The notes below the pieces were generated by a model. It made no database searches and was not told the origin of the DNA. It worked only from the letters and a program-made list of their open reading frames with translations. The position numbers were made by a program, and so were the translations under genes. This document shows positions 26,101-33,804 of a DNA stretch of 64,000 nt, piece after piece. Source of the stretch: Crossaster papposus (lineage: Eukaryota > Echinodermata > Asteroidea > Velatida > Solasteridae); NCBI GenBank assembly GCA_037893245.1, contig JBAIAA010000897.1, forward strand, positions 1 through 64,000, written 5' to 3'. Every line of letters starts with the position of its first letter. Within the stretch, counting starts at the first letter, position 1.

Positions 26101-29100
26101 AATTATGGGTATGATGGTTCGCTGTGATACAATTGTTAAAGGTATTCTGGTCGGTGACAAAGAATATAGACTTTCTCAGTATGCTGATGATATTCAGTAT
26201 TATTCTTAGATGGTTCAGAAAGTTCATTTGATATAGAGCCTTTAAAGTTCTGGAGGATTTGGAAAGTTTGTCCGGCATCAGAGTGAATGTCGATAAAACT
26301 AATGCTGTGTGGATTGGTGGTAATAAGGGTCGTCAGAAAGGAATCTGTGATCATATTAAGGTGAACTGGGTTGGCCCTAACGATAATTGTAGAGCTCTTG
26401 GTGTTGATTTCTCTACTAACCTCGATAGTATGACGATCATGAATTATACCAAGGTACTAGAAGCCACCAGTAGATTAATTGCACAATGGTCCAGAAGAAA
26501 TTTAACTGTTCTTGGCCGTGTCACAATAGTTAAATCACTTATTTTATCAAAATTTACTTTCTAAATGCAAAAGAGTACAAACGCCACTCTTTCGCCCAAG
26601 TGTTAATGGTTTAACTCTATTGTGAGTGGGATTCACTCTGATTCGAGTGAATAAATACTACAAAGTCGTCTAAGGGTAATCACTCTTTATCGAGTGAGCC
26701 ACTATACCACTCACTTTTTTTGGAGTGATTCCGATGACCACTCTTTTTAGAGAGAGCGCCCTATATTATAGGCCTATTCGCGGTATATGTGCGGCGAATG
26801 CAGCAAACATTTTACATGCTCGAATTTTACAAACAGCTGTTATTCCAACTTGCATTGAACTTTCTATCAAATATTTATTCAAAAATTCGAAATAAAGATT
26901 CGTTTGTTTCCGACCCATTCACTCCTAAAAGAGTGATTTTTATAGCTCTCTTGTCACTCTGTTCACTCTTTTTAGAGTGTTTTTTCCCACTCTTTTTGGA
27001 GTGAATTACAGCATGTTACAGTAGCTCTTTTTTCCACTCGAAAAAGAGTTGTCCCCCATATGGCTCTTTGGCCGAGTGACACTTTGACTCTCTTCGAGTG
27101 GTTTTTCACTCTTTTACATTTAGAGAGTACCTTTTTATTATTGTCATTTCCAGACCCACAGTTGGACATTGTACAACATTTGAACGGTATACATTTATCT
27201 GGAAGGGTGGTGACAGAGTTGGCAGGAATCAGTTGATTCAAAACTACAGCCATGGAGGCGTTAAGATGGTAGATTTACGTTCGTATATTAGTGCTCTTAA
27301 GTGTATATGGATCCGTAGAATATTAAATACCAAAGACACAGGTTGGCCTACTTTGTTTTATAGATCACTAATATTCAAAACGCCCTTTTGGTGGAAGGTG
27401 GCCATTCTAGCAATGCGGATTTTCCTAAACGACCTGCTTATCCAAACCATTTTTTGATTTCTGTTCTTAGTGCCTGGAGCCTTTTTGTACAGGGTCATTT
27501 GCCAGCGAACCAAGAAGATCCTCTTAAAAATGTTTTGTGGCGAAATCATTGAATCATGGTTGGTAACAAATGTGTTACTTACAAACACTGGGCCGACAAA
27601 GGAGTTCACTTTGTGTGTGATCTTCTTGATGACAACAGTGTTTTTCTGAGTTGTCAAAATCAGTTTAAATCATTATGATTACGAAAATCATACAGGGGAA
27701 AAATTTCACCCAGATCGTATTTTCAGTTTTCACGAAAAGGCGAATTATAATTTGTCCCTGCGTAGAGAAATAACGTTGCTTCGAGTGCAAAAACAACGCG
27801 CGTATATACATTTTTGAGTTTTCACGACTGAGAGACGCACTATGGGAAAAAACGACCACCCTAGATCTTGAATGTTCACGAACAGACGAATTTATATCTA
27901 CATTAATTACTCGGCAATTAAGTTGTTTAATGTTCTTTAATTGGTACATTTTTTAAGTTTGAGATCTCACCTGTCTGTACGTACCACATATTTCTTTATG
28001 TGCATGCTTCAAAAAAGGCCAAATCCTTTTTTTTTTCTTTTTTTTCTTTCCTTAAAAACAAAGTGCAAAGAACATTCTAGCGAGGTTAGTTTCGTCAAAA
28101 TTAGTTTGAATTATTAAGATCACGAAAATCAAATGGGGGTAAATTTCACCCAAATCGTTTTTTCAGTTTTCACAAGAGACGAATTATGTCCCTGCGTACA
28201 TAGGAACAACGATGCTCCGAGGGCAAAAGCAACGCGCGTATAAAATGTAAACATTTTGAGTTTACACGAAGAGACGAATTCTGCGCGCAATGGGAAAAAA
28301 ACAAACACCATCGTTGATTTTGAATTTTCACGAACAGACGAATATATATAATTCTCGTCAATTTCTTTTTTTAGTGTTCTTTAATAGGTAAATTTCTGAA
28401 GTTTGAGATATCACCTTTCTGTACGTACCAAATATAAGTAAAATGTGCTTTAAAAATAGGCGAAATCTCTTTTTCAAAAAGTGACTAATAAACTTAAAAC
28501 CTGATTTTCTCAAAACCAATGTGCAACGCCCCGTGGCCAAATTCGTTTCTTCGTGAAAACGCTGACGAAATATTCATATACAGTGAATGGTCTTCCTTCC
28601 AAATTCGTTCGGAAAAGAAAATCTAAATTTAAAATATTTCTTATAACTCTGCACGTCACGGTATTTAACACTAAAATATGTTCTCAATGCAATACATATT
28701 TTGTATTTTGTATAACTCAAATCTTAGAAACATGGTTCGTAAACAATAAAAAACACACTTTATTTTGGTGTTGTACTTGTAATAAAAGAACGTAGGCTTA
28801 CCTCTGTGTCGATGTAGGAGTAGAACCAGCCTGGACTTGGGACCAAACTATCGGGGACACTTTGGTGAGAGGCGTTATAAACGAGTTGGCATAGCCCGGT
28901 GTCCAACTCGTAGTTAACAGAGCGGCACCATGGCTCGGTCGTGCACGCCCTGTGGCACAGCCCCTGAGTACGAGTCTCGATGCGACGCACGCTGTGGTTG
29001 AAACCAACCAGCGAAACACCCACCAAGCCACACCATCCTCGCGGGCAAGTCGCTACCGTATCTCCAAAGCAACTCAAGACAATCCCAATAAACACGCTGG

Positions 29101-29140
29101 CCGTGAGAGCGGCATACGAACCGCCTCCTACGATGTCCAT
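8060..29140 (-). CDS. Gene 1: secreted/anchored PAN-Link-like glycoprotein with a novel C-terminal module
   Basis: Seven exons join in phase: 29140-28802, 15709-15637, 11881-11534, 10849-10683, 10581-10412, 9841-9669 and 8115-8060. Together they give 1326 nt, that is 441 residues plus TAG. Every junction uses GT...AG. Residues 1-35 hold a hydrophobic segment (signal peptide or anchor) around SYAALTASVFIGIVLSC. Residues about 40-113 look like a PAN/apple module (CHRACTTEPWCRSVNY, then C-x-L-V-Y). Exon 3 (about residues 138-253) resembles a Link module (CTLAQLYDAYQAG, then GWGLID, ending AYCC) but lacks one usual Cys. Residues about 254-441 form a Trp-rich module (WQLAFKG, WFSAGRL, SPWSAV, RHFLING, SWWLFF) that I recall from uncharacterised invertebrate proteins but cannot name. 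Several N-x-S/T sequons fit an extracellular glycoprotein. The introns are packed with mobile elements. Joining exon 1 to exon 2 across 13 kb is the weakest step. Confidence 0.72.
9669..9841 (-). CDS. Gene 1 exon 6
   Basis: 173 bp from TCTTCGCAG|G to CACCAG|GTAACG. It reads PGRHFLINGYGPENCADESW, then WLFFAGPKPNCLWVEPFAIM. Two Cys and clustered Trp suggest a disulfide-bonded extracellular fold. Confidence 0.8.
9898..10108 (+). repeat. G/T-only tract (about 210 bp) in gene 1 intron
   Basis: The + strand is essentially G and T with a few A and no C. It contains (TTG)n, (TTTG)n and many G runs of 3-10 bases. It lies between exons 5 and 6, so the transcript carries a C/A-rich tract and the template side can form G-quadruplexes. 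The ORFs through it (poly-V/F/G) are artefacts. Confidence 0.8.
10412..10581 (-). CDS. Gene 1 exon 5
   Basis: 170 bp read VKFSLFNFDEAQPAVQLIFN, then WFSAGRLMASPWSAV, ending TCC TG|GTAAAT in phase 2. The next exon supplies G to give Trp. The pattern of an IFNG turn followed by WF..RL..SPW continues the C-terminal module. Confidence 0.8.
10683..10849 (-). CDS. Gene 1 exon 4
   Basis: 167 bp from TTTCTGGCAG|GC to AAACTG|GTAAGA. It begins the C-terminal module with WQLAFKGLGGQTTSNRSLYE and ends NNSSQLKL in phase 0. A downstream alternative AG (CTTGCAG) would break phase with exon 3. Confidence 0.75.
11534..11881 (-). CDS. Gene 1 exon 3: Link-like module
   Basis: 348 bp from CTCAAG|AT to CATC|GTACGT. 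It contains HACSQYGMQLCTLAQLYDAY and GWGLIDVEG, the Link-module pattern of Cys, a Gly/Leu stretch, QL and GW, and then CRYWTSGECYY and AYCC. It leaves phase 1, which fits the GC start of exon 4. Confidence 0.75.
12021..13170. mobile_element. Composite element of two tandem units inside 27-bp inverted ends
   Basis: CCACAGACATATAAAC at 12021 is inverted at 13155-13170, and the ends continue through ATAGACCGC with two mismatches. Inside are two direct copies of a roughly 475-bp unit (starting 12191 and 12664) beginning AGGTCCTATTCAAAACTACA. GCTGTACC occurs close to both outer edges and may be the target duplication. The units contain CG-rich GCGCG clusters and no long ORF. It lies in gene 1 intron 2. 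Confidence 0.7.
12053..12193. mobile_element. 141-bp palindromic MITE nested in the composite element
   Basis: GCGGCCGATTTCAC and GTGAAATCGGCCGC are perfect inverted ends, and most of the interior also folds back (TAGGATTAATCCTA twice, TTGCA/TGCAA at the centre). CAG borders both sides. The second tandem unit near 12660 has the uninterrupted sequence GACCGCCAGGTCC, which is the empty site. Confidence 0.85.
13186..14912. mobile_element. Element E copy 1 (G-rich ends), interrupted by a LINE
   Basis: The sequence from the G run at 13186 to GGGCCCCCCCCT at 14912 matches 62020-62768 along its length, apart from the LINE insertion at 13384-14393. No transposase is recognised. The outer ends are less well preserved than in the 62 kb copy. 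Confidence 0.75.
13384..14393 (-). mobile_element. CR1/L2-type LINE 3' end, 5'-truncated, with broken RT ORF
   Basis: Read on the minus strand it encodes YADDTQLYVDF (RT catalytic motif), then SRLDYCNSLLSG and finally AELWNSLPISVR, FKSKLKTYLF and a stop near 13501. This is the order seen in CR1/L2-like ORF2 C-termini. Frame breaks separate the pieces, so it is a pseudogene. It ends in an (ATT)n tail (13382-13404), usual for this clade. ATT flanks both sides. Confidence 0.85.
15380..15560. repeat. Short degenerate repeats (ACCAATAT/GACAAATATT)
   Basis: Several near-copies of GACCAATAT and TTTTGACAAATATT occur within gene 1 intron 2, just past the exon 2 donor. No function is inferred. Confidence 0.4.
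15637..15709 (-). CDS. Gene 1 exon 2: linker
   Basis: 73 bp between TTTGTTTGCAG and GTAAATT. It reads SNDVSLELFAPENQEPPSL and onward, a polar Pro/Glu-rich linker. Incoming phase 0 matches exon 1, and the outgoing G joins AT of exon 3 to make GAT. Confidence 0.6.
16282..16326. repeat. Perfect 15-bp inverted repeat
   Basis: GAACCGCCTCGGGTC (16282-16296) and GACCCGAGGCGGTTC (16312-16326) are exact inverses around a 15-base spacer. They are GC-rich in an AT-rich intron. Confidence 0.8.
16481..16766. mobile_element. MITE family F (CAGGTA ends)
   Basis: CAGGTACCTCCTTTTCTCTT at the left is inverted at the right as AAAGGGAAAGAGGTATACCTG with small indels. The interior has tandem CGAAAGAGAAACGCACCGC units. 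A second right end of the same family lies at 20447-20489. It has no ORF. Confidence 0.6.
17460..18245. repeat. Tandem repeat array with CRE-type TGACGTCA motifs
   Basis: About five diverged units of 130-190 bp share GGTGTCATGTGACGTCACAT, a TAAAGGTG block, CTCTGGAAGTACAAGTCCGA and CTTGGTATGCAAGTATTCCA. Perfect TGACGTCA occurs at least three times, with several one-base variants. A related unit lies at 21890-22075. The array is within gene 1 intron 1 or 2 territory and has no coding potential. Confidence 0.75.
18420..18960 (+). pseudogene. LINE ORF2 C-terminal remnant and 3' UTR (CR1-like)
   Basis: One frame reads LWNSLPSNLKQHERKTLF then KTKLKGFLFNK and a stop near 18694. This LWNSLP...FK..L..FL pattern is typical of CR1-like LINE C-termini. 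Upstream frames are shifted and short. An A/T-rich tail continues to about 18960. Confidence 0.65.
18986..19227. mobile_element. MITE family B, complete copy
   Basis: TTAACCAGTTCGCGCCGG at the left and CCGGCGCGAACTGGTTAA at the right are inverted ends with TTAA at both edges. The interior is GC-rich relative to its surroundings. A second copy is at 33805-34010. Confidence 0.85.
19541..19566. repeat. (AAATC)n microsatellite
   Basis: About five tandem AAATC units. This kind of pentamer often forms a LINE or SINE 3' tail, but the adjacent sequence is not recognised. Confidence 0.7.
19570..21459. other. Intronic sequence without recognised gene
   Basis: Apart from the family F end at 20447-20489 and a C run at 21081-21097, no exon, repeat pair or domain is visible. 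Confidence 0.4.
20447..20489. mobile_element. MITE family F right-end fragment
   Basis: CGCACCACCGCGAAAAAGAA then CCGTAAAGAGAAAGAGGTACCTG matches 16690-16766. The left half of this copy is not found nearby. Confidence 0.55.
21460..21847. mobile_element. MITE family A, copy 3 (full length)
   Basis: 388 bp with TTAA edges and inverted ends AAAGGTAAGATACACCATTT / ATGGTGTATCCTACCTTT. It contains the internal palindrome CGCGATCGCCGGACGGCGATCGCG in two halves (near 21628-21652). Confidence 0.92.
21890..22075. repeat. Single diverged unit of the CRE-type repeat
   Basis: Shares ATCTCTGGAAGTATAACTCC, AACTTGGTAGGCAG and GGTGACGTCATCGTG with the 17.5-18.2 kb array. Confidence 0.6.
22224..22739 (+). 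pseudogene. L1/Tx1-like LINE ORF1 fragment
   Basis: 171 codons. A predicted coiled coil (EFNSERIVDLEMGG through VVVKGQLAKIRSDINKQE) is followed by RFARRNNFRVFGVP and IERAHREGQDKNGRPAHILV, which resembles the RNA-recognition and C-terminal part of L1-type ORF1 proteins. The C-terminus is diverted at about residue 150. It is the 5' part of a broken LINE whose ORF2 pieces follow in order on the same strand. Confidence 0.7.
23270..23760 (+). pseudogene. LINE ORF2 linker between endonuclease and RT
   Basis: Frames with stops read TRWMEHGEKPSKYFFNMKKR and then SRDSYKKLYSPSN and GPLSHQEIV. The pattern R..W...GEKPSKYFF is characteristic of L1/Tx1 ORF2 upstream of the RT. It contains an in-frame stop near 23411 and frameshifts. 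Confidence 0.7.
23843..23917 (+). repeat. tRNA-like sequence (SINE head or pseudo-tRNA)
   Basis: CAGCTCAGTTGGTAGAGC (D-arm, box A) and GGTTCGAGTCCC (T-arm, box B) are nearly canonical. The D stem pairs perfectly. The acceptor pairs over only five bases (GGCAA/TTGCC) and the anticodon stem has mismatches. A spacing error of one base before the D arm argues against a working tRNA. Confidence 0.55.
24598..24910. mobile_element. MITE family A, copy 4 (one end lost to a G run)
   Basis: Begins at a run of about 20 G, followed by the family's TATAGTAAATATCGTTCAAA block, and ends GCAAATGGTGTATCCTACCTATA. Orientation is as in copy 2. Confidence 0.8.
24911..26040. other. Intronic sequence without recognised gene
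   Basis: Holds a C run at 25756-25767 and otherwise unremarkable AT-rich DNA. It separates two parts of the broken LINE. Confidence 0.35.
26042..26560 (+). pseudogene. L1/Tx1-like LINE reverse transcriptase core fragment
   Basis: Reads GCRQGDGLSPLLFLLCAEIM, then LSQYADDIQYYS (motif with catalytic DD), a stop, then in another frame SGIRVNVDKTNAVWIGGNK, CRALGVDFS and WSRRNLTVLGRVTIVKSLIL. Motif order matches L1/Tx1-clade RT. It is interrupted after SKFTF by MITE G. Confidence 0.85.
26561..27123. mobile_element. MITE family G inserted in the LINE, full of CACTCTTT motifs
   Basis: Ends are CTAAATGCAAAAGAGT and (inverted) CTAAATGTAAAAGAGT. The flanks TACTTT and TACCTTT may be the imperfect target duplication. 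The 563-bp body carries more than ten CACTCTTT or AAAGAGTG words in both orientations, a subterminal-repeat arrangement like transposase-binding arrays. The LINE reading frame resumes directly after it. Confidence 0.75.
27124..27676 (+). pseudogene. L1/Tx1-like LINE ORF2 C-terminal part, copy 1
   Basis: After a frame break it reads YTFIWKGGDRVGRNQLIQNY, GGVKMVDLRSYISALKCIWI and W..LF, then LPANQEDPLKNVLW and WADKGVHFVCDLLDD, ending NQFKSL and a stop. It is nearly identical to 63335-63863. Confidence 0.85.
27677..28485 (+). repeat. Diverged tandem duplication of LINE 3'-flank sequence
   Basis: Two units of about 430 bp (starting near 27677 and 28111) share ACGAAAATCA, AAATTTCACCCA, CAGTTTTCAC, GTCCCTGCGTA, AACGCGCGTATA, TTCACGAACAGACGAAT and CTGTACGTACCA in order. 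The second LINE copy at 63.9 kb continues into the same unit, so it belongs to the LINE 3' region. Confidence 0.75.
28802..29140 (-). CDS. Gene 1 exon 1: signal/anchor and PAN/apple-like module
   Basis: Starts at ATG 29140 (MDIVGGG), which places the hydrophobic run near the N-terminus. An in-frame ATG at 29173 would add 11 residues. Cysteine spacing through CHRACTTEPWC and GLCQLVYNA suits a PAN/apple fold. The exon ends GAG|GTAAGC in phase 0. Confidence 0.75.
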
Positions 29141-29206
29141 TGTTGGTAATAATGCGTACAGCAATATTGCCATCCCGTTTTCACAACGGACTATAAAGGC
29201 GCAGGG

Positions 29207-29320
29207 CTACGGCACAGCAATAACAAACGCAAAGGCCAAGGAGACGCTAAGGGCGAGTCCGCCCACCACGTGATTTCCCACTACTACAGCCATTGGAGGA
29301 AGTTTGCTGATGTACGACAT
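29207..29320 (-). CDS. Short upstream ORF resembling a signal peptide
   Basis: A 37-codon ORF lies 66 bases upstream of the gene 1 start on the same strand. It contains GGLALSVSLAFAFVIAVP, a run typical of a signal peptide, then stops. It could be a regulatory uORF or a relic of a duplicated first exon. It is not in frame-continuous fusion with gene 1 because of its TAG. Confidence 0.3.
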   Translation of the reverse strand: MSYISKLPPMAVVVGNHVVGGLALSVSLAFAFVIAVP

Positions 29321-29339
29321 GATAAAACTATAGCTGCAC

Positions 29340-30220
29340 GAGCAGGTTCAACAAGCTCATCAAGTTATCATCAAAACACCGTTTACATATCATGTAAGTA
29401 AACGTTTTTGGCATCAATAATATTGTATAAACCCAAGACATAAATAAACAAAGATGGTTTTAGTGGTTATTGTCAATTAGAAGATAATAGACTTGCCAAA
29501 ATAATTATGCAGTTTTGAACTCTGTTTATTGTGTTAATGATGCATACGACGTGGTAAAACACAAGATGAGCTCTTGGGGCATGTTCGCCCTGTATAGAGG
29601 GGCCGGTTGGCCCTGTGACGGACTCACCCCGGGCGGACTTGTCCCATCAATTTATATGCCTATTATTTTTTTGGGCAATCTAAATATTATACATATTTTA
29701 AGGTAGAATTAACATTATACAGAGAGATATCCTTACATTTAATAACGTCACCTTGCAAAACTACCACTCTCTCCCATGCTAAGATGTTATATGAAACTAA
29801 AATACTTTGATAATGTTGTATTTTACAATCACTAACTAAACTGTTGATTAGAAATTACAAGTTGTGGTTCATAACTATTTAGTTTGCTAGAATTGTCAGT
29901 TTACATTCAGCAGTTTAATGAGACAAATATTACACTCAAATATTAGAGAATTCTAAAGTTGTGATATATAACTATTCTGTTTATATCATTTTCTTTTAAT
30001 ATTCAACAGTTTAATGAGACAAAACTGTTGCTCAGAAATCACAAGTTGTGGTTCATAACCATTTGGTTTGCTTATACATGTATTCATTTAATAATAACAG
30101 ACTGAGCTTTTGCTAAAAAAACACAAGCTATTTTTGTTTACATCTAGGGTACATTTTTTAACAGCAGCAGCTTTCAGATAAGGACTTCTTTACGAGATTC
30201 AAAGTTCAGCTTTCGTGTAC
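29340..30220. repeat. Intergenic, with a diverged tandem duplication
   Basis: ACAAGTTGTGGTTCATAAC followed by ATTTGGTTTGC/ATTTAGTTTGC occurs near 29858 and 30042, and CAGTTTAATGAGACAAA near 29911 and 30008. It looks like an old duplication of roughly 100-190 bp. No gene is seen. Confidence 0.5.
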
Positions 30221-30463
30221 AATAGACGATGTGCCCTCTGACGTCACGTGTTTACATCTGTATTCAAATGTGCCCGGCAGTGATGCGCACCCATCATGTT
30301 TTACATAAAATTTGCTTAAAGCTGACGTCGCAGGTCAGATTGCCTTTGAATTATGTGACCTCTGATATCATCTCTTAACCAAATTTATGTAAAACATGAT
30401 TCGTGCGCATATTGACGGGCACATTTGAATACAGATGTAAACGGAGGCACATCATCTATAGAC
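30221..30463. mobile_element. MITE family H, foldback of about 243 bp
   Basis: Long imperfect inverted arms: GTTTACATCTGTATTCAAAT then GTGCCCG on the left against CGGGCACATTTGAATACAGA on the right. The outer ends are GACGATGTGCC and GGCACATCATC, and a second inner block is ATCATGTTTTACATAAA. It has no ORF. Confidence 0.8.
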
Positions 30464-30899
30464 AGCATAAAATACGTTAGCAATCATCGCGCGTTAATAG
30501 TTCTATTGAAAATCCTGCAGCGGCCATAGACTGTGCGTGGCGTATATCTGACGTTGGTAATAGTACATTTAATAGAAAACGACGGAATTAAATTATCCGT
30601 GCGCACGCATGACTAGGCAAGACTGACGAAGAGAACAATCGTCGTACATTTCAATGTGTTGAATCACCTCGGACCTAATGTTTTTTTATAAAGTCTCTTT
30701 CGGTTTGACAAAGTTTTAGTCGATTCATTTGCATCATGTTTTGTAACTTTCGTAAAATGAATATACGGGTTTAAAGATCATGTCCAAAATTTTGAAAAGC
30801 TGCATGAATATACCTCGTACAATAGTTTAAGCAAAAGTTTCACCCCTAAACCCATTTAACCCCGCATGGTTTTTTTAAAGACCTAGTTGAATGGTTTGA

Positions 30900-31075
30900 A
30901 ATAGGCGATATAGTTTTCCGCCCGGGCGATATAGTAATCCGCCCGGGCAAAATAGTAATCCGCCAAGGCGAAATAGTAATCCGCCAAGGCGAAATAGTAA
31001 TCCGCCCGGGCGAAATAGTAATCCACCAAGGCGAAATAGTAATCCGCCCGGGCGAAATAGTGGTCCGGTAAACTT
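30900..31075. repeat. 22-bp minisatellite (about 8 copies)
   Basis: Units of GGCGAAATAGTAATCCGCC plus three bases repeat about eight times with CCGGG/CAAGG variation. It cuts into the downstream end of a Penelope-like RT fragment. Both-strand ORFs here are artefacts. Confidence 0.9.
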
Positions 31076-31079
31076 GTTT

Positions 31080-31505
31080 TGGTCATGTCCTAAATAAGCT
31101 TCCATTGCATCCTGCTTTTCGTTTACGCGTACATCGTCTCTATATCTCATGTAGCTCACAATTGAGGGGTTGTGAGGGAGAATTTTAATAGGGTTATGTC
31201 ACAAATCTCCGGACTGCATTCGCTGCCCATGGCCAAGCCAACTTTCTGTCTGAAAAACTTGCCATTGAATTCAAACGTGTTTCGATGCATGATGAGTTCA
31301 AGGAGACAACGCGCGTGGTCTGTCGTGGACTTGGGTATTGTGTATAGTCTGTCGTCGGCCATTGCAAGTGCGTCACAAACTGATTCAATTGCCTCATCTT
31401 GTTGGCAGTTAGTGTACATGGAAACTATATCCAGTGTTATTATTAGGCTATCTTGCTCCAATTAAATGTCAGGCTGTTTAGTTTTTCAAGCACATGACCG
31501 GAATC
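31080..31505 (-). pseudogene. Penelope-like reverse transcriptase fragment
   Basis: Minus-strand frames read LIITLDIVSMYTN (motif A region), NTFEFNGKFFRQKVGLAMGS (motif B) and, after a frame break, YMRYRDDVRVNE (motif C with catalytic DD). The LD.VS.YTN...F.FNG...Q..G.AMGS order is that of Penelope-like elements. It is truncated at both ends. Confidence 0.75.
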
Positions 31506-31514
31506 GCGTGTGCC

Positions 31515-33500
31515 CTCCTTCCTCAAAGGGGCGAGACTCCCGCGGACTCTAAGCGTGAAAATATATATCCCACTGGTGTTTGTCCTACCATACTAACCAC
31601 AAGTAGCGCATGCCCCCAAACGGGCCCTCCTTAAACTCTGGCACTTGATTAGTGACAACGAATACTTAAATAGGCTATTTGATACCCAACCCATCTTGCA
31701 CAAACGGCACAAAAACATAAAAGATTGACTTGTTCGATCTAGGACTAAAGCATCTCCACAATCCAACCAAGAGGAACAAAATCTGTATGAGGAGAATGTG
31801 CAAATCCTTTTCGAACTATTGGAAGTACAAAACAATGATCAAAGAAATGAATCTCAAGACTAAAACAAAATAAATAAGTGAAGATATCCTCCTTTCGATC
31901 ATCACCCCAAAAAGCCGGTTATTGTCCTTGCCTTCTGTCATATAAACCGACACACAAATTAAAACAAGGAAAAAAAAAAAAAAATGAACAAAATTAATGG
32001 TGACTGATGAAGTGCATGAAATAGCACAGAAAATGTGCTCTGCTCCCCTTCTAAAAAATGAAAAAAAGAGGGGACGGCATAATCACCGGTAATAATCAAA
32101 ACCAGAGACGGGGATTACTCGCGCTCTCAGGGTGTGTCTAACCCAATTGGCCCGCAGACGTTTGATGTACTTGCCCGTCCACGAACTCCAACTACTGACT
32201 GACATCTAGCAAAGATAATGTGGCTAGAACTGACCCCCAGATGCGTTTCTCACAAAAAAGGGGAACAAAGAGTTATGAATTTCGCTCTGGAGGGGCCAGT
32301 CAATTACAACCATTTTCTGGCATACCCACCAGATAACGTAGAATTACAGGTTTATCCCTGCAGACCAGTCACAAATACAATCCCTATGATACTTGTCTGC
32401 AGACCTTTTCCGCACCTCAACAAAATAAGGGAAAAAAAGGAGGCGGTTCTCTTGAAACTTCTACGCGTAACCTCCTAAGTGTATCTCACTAAGATAAAAA
32501 CTTAAATTAATAATTACGCTCTTGATGACAGTATAGATACCCAACCACACTACTGGCATACCAGCAAATCATAAATATACAGATTTATCATCTGCAGACC
32601 AGCCACAAACATAAAATCCCATGATACTTCACTCAGCAGAACTGTTTCAGCATCTCTAAAAAAAAACGAAAAAAATGAGAAGTAGTTCTGGCTTGTGAAA
32701 ACTCCCATAAACACCCTTCCCATTCCCATATAGAATGAGTTCTGATTCACTGCAGCTAACTCTAATATTGATCAAACAAACACACACACACAAACAATGA
32801 TTATTCCTTGAAGTATGCCTGCATAAACCGGTTTCTCCTTGCTATTTTCTTGCAAAAGCACTTCATCTTTAACTAAAAAACCTAATAGTATCACAGAAAA
32901 AGAAAAAAATTATAATAAAAAAACCAACAAAAAACGACAAATGTCCTTCCCATGTGACAGAGAGTCGTTCTAATAATTAAACAAAAGGAAGCCCCATGTA
33001 TGATTACGCGCCCGTTTCCAATACAAAAAACAACAAAACAAAAAACACCAAGAAATAAATTCCACATAACCCAGCGTTACACGTCCTTCAATTTAATGTC
33101 CTTCCCTTGTGACCAAGAGTCGTTCTAATAATTAAAAAAAAACGTAAGCCGCATGTATGATTACGCGCCCCTTCCCAATAAACAAAAAACAAACAAAAAA
33201 GAAAGAAAAAATCCACATAACCCAGCGTTACACGGCCTTCAATTTAATGTCCTTCCCTTGTGACCAAGAGTCGTTCTAATAATTAAAAAAAAACGTAAGC
33301 CGCATGTATGATTACGCGCCCCTTCCCAATAAACAAAAAACAAACAAAAAAGAAAGAAAAAATCCACATAACCCAGCGTTACACGGCCTTCAATTTAATG
33401 TCCTTCCCTTGTGACCGAGAGTCGTTCTAATAATTAAAATTAAAAAAAAGGGAGGGCGCAAGTATGATTACGCCCCTTCCTAATAAACACAGCCATATTC
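31515..33500 (+). mobile_element. Penelope-like element remnant, copy 1 (3' part)
   Basis: It begins with the same CCTTCCTCAAAGGGGCGAG... segment as 58569 and follows that copy through a degraded ORF (31560-31860, with stops) and a long repeated 3' region. It stands head to head with the minus-strand RT fragment, so it is a separate insertion. No intact ORF remains. Near 32218-32478 a spurious ORF crosses the 3' repeats. Confidence 0.7.
32935..33490 (+). repeat. Tandem 151-bp repeats in the element 3' region
   Basis: CCACATAACCCAGCGTTACA recurs at about 33062, 33213 and 33364. Each is followed by TGTCCTTCCCTTGTGACC, GAGTCGTTCTAATAATTAAA and GCATGTATGATTACGCGCCC. A diverged first unit is at 32940-33035. 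One unit is present at 59936-60040. Confidence 0.88.
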
Positions 33501-33804
33501 CATAAACTCACAAAAGAAATGAATATAGCTATTCCTTATTCCACACATTTCAAAACACAACGTTACTTAAACTATAAAAAGCGTGTTCATTAGTAGGCCG
33601 TTTTCCAAACTCCAGCTTCGTCCCGTCGCTTCGTTCATGCAGTTTAGCAATAGTAATGGAGCCACAACAGAGCCTAAGCTGGGGTTTGGAAAAGATCTTG
33701 TACCGCTCATGTCAACAGGGATAATACTGATAGCAGATCAATCAAAACATACTACTTCTAGCTAGAATAACAAAAAAAAATCATCGACGGTATCAACAGA
33801 AAGG

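Noticed and set aside
30900-31075. CRISPR-like array
   Set aside because: Units abut directly with no unique spacers and the context is a metazoan genome.
30875-31159. Repetitive GGLLFRPGGLLFRLGG-type protein
   Set aside because: This is translation of the 22-bp minisatellite. The flanking YMRYRDDV belongs to the Penelope-like RT fragment.
32218-32478. 86-codon ORF
   Set aside because: It crosses the repeated 3' region of the Penelope-like element, the equivalent stretch at 59.2-59.5 kb is not open, and it has no domain.
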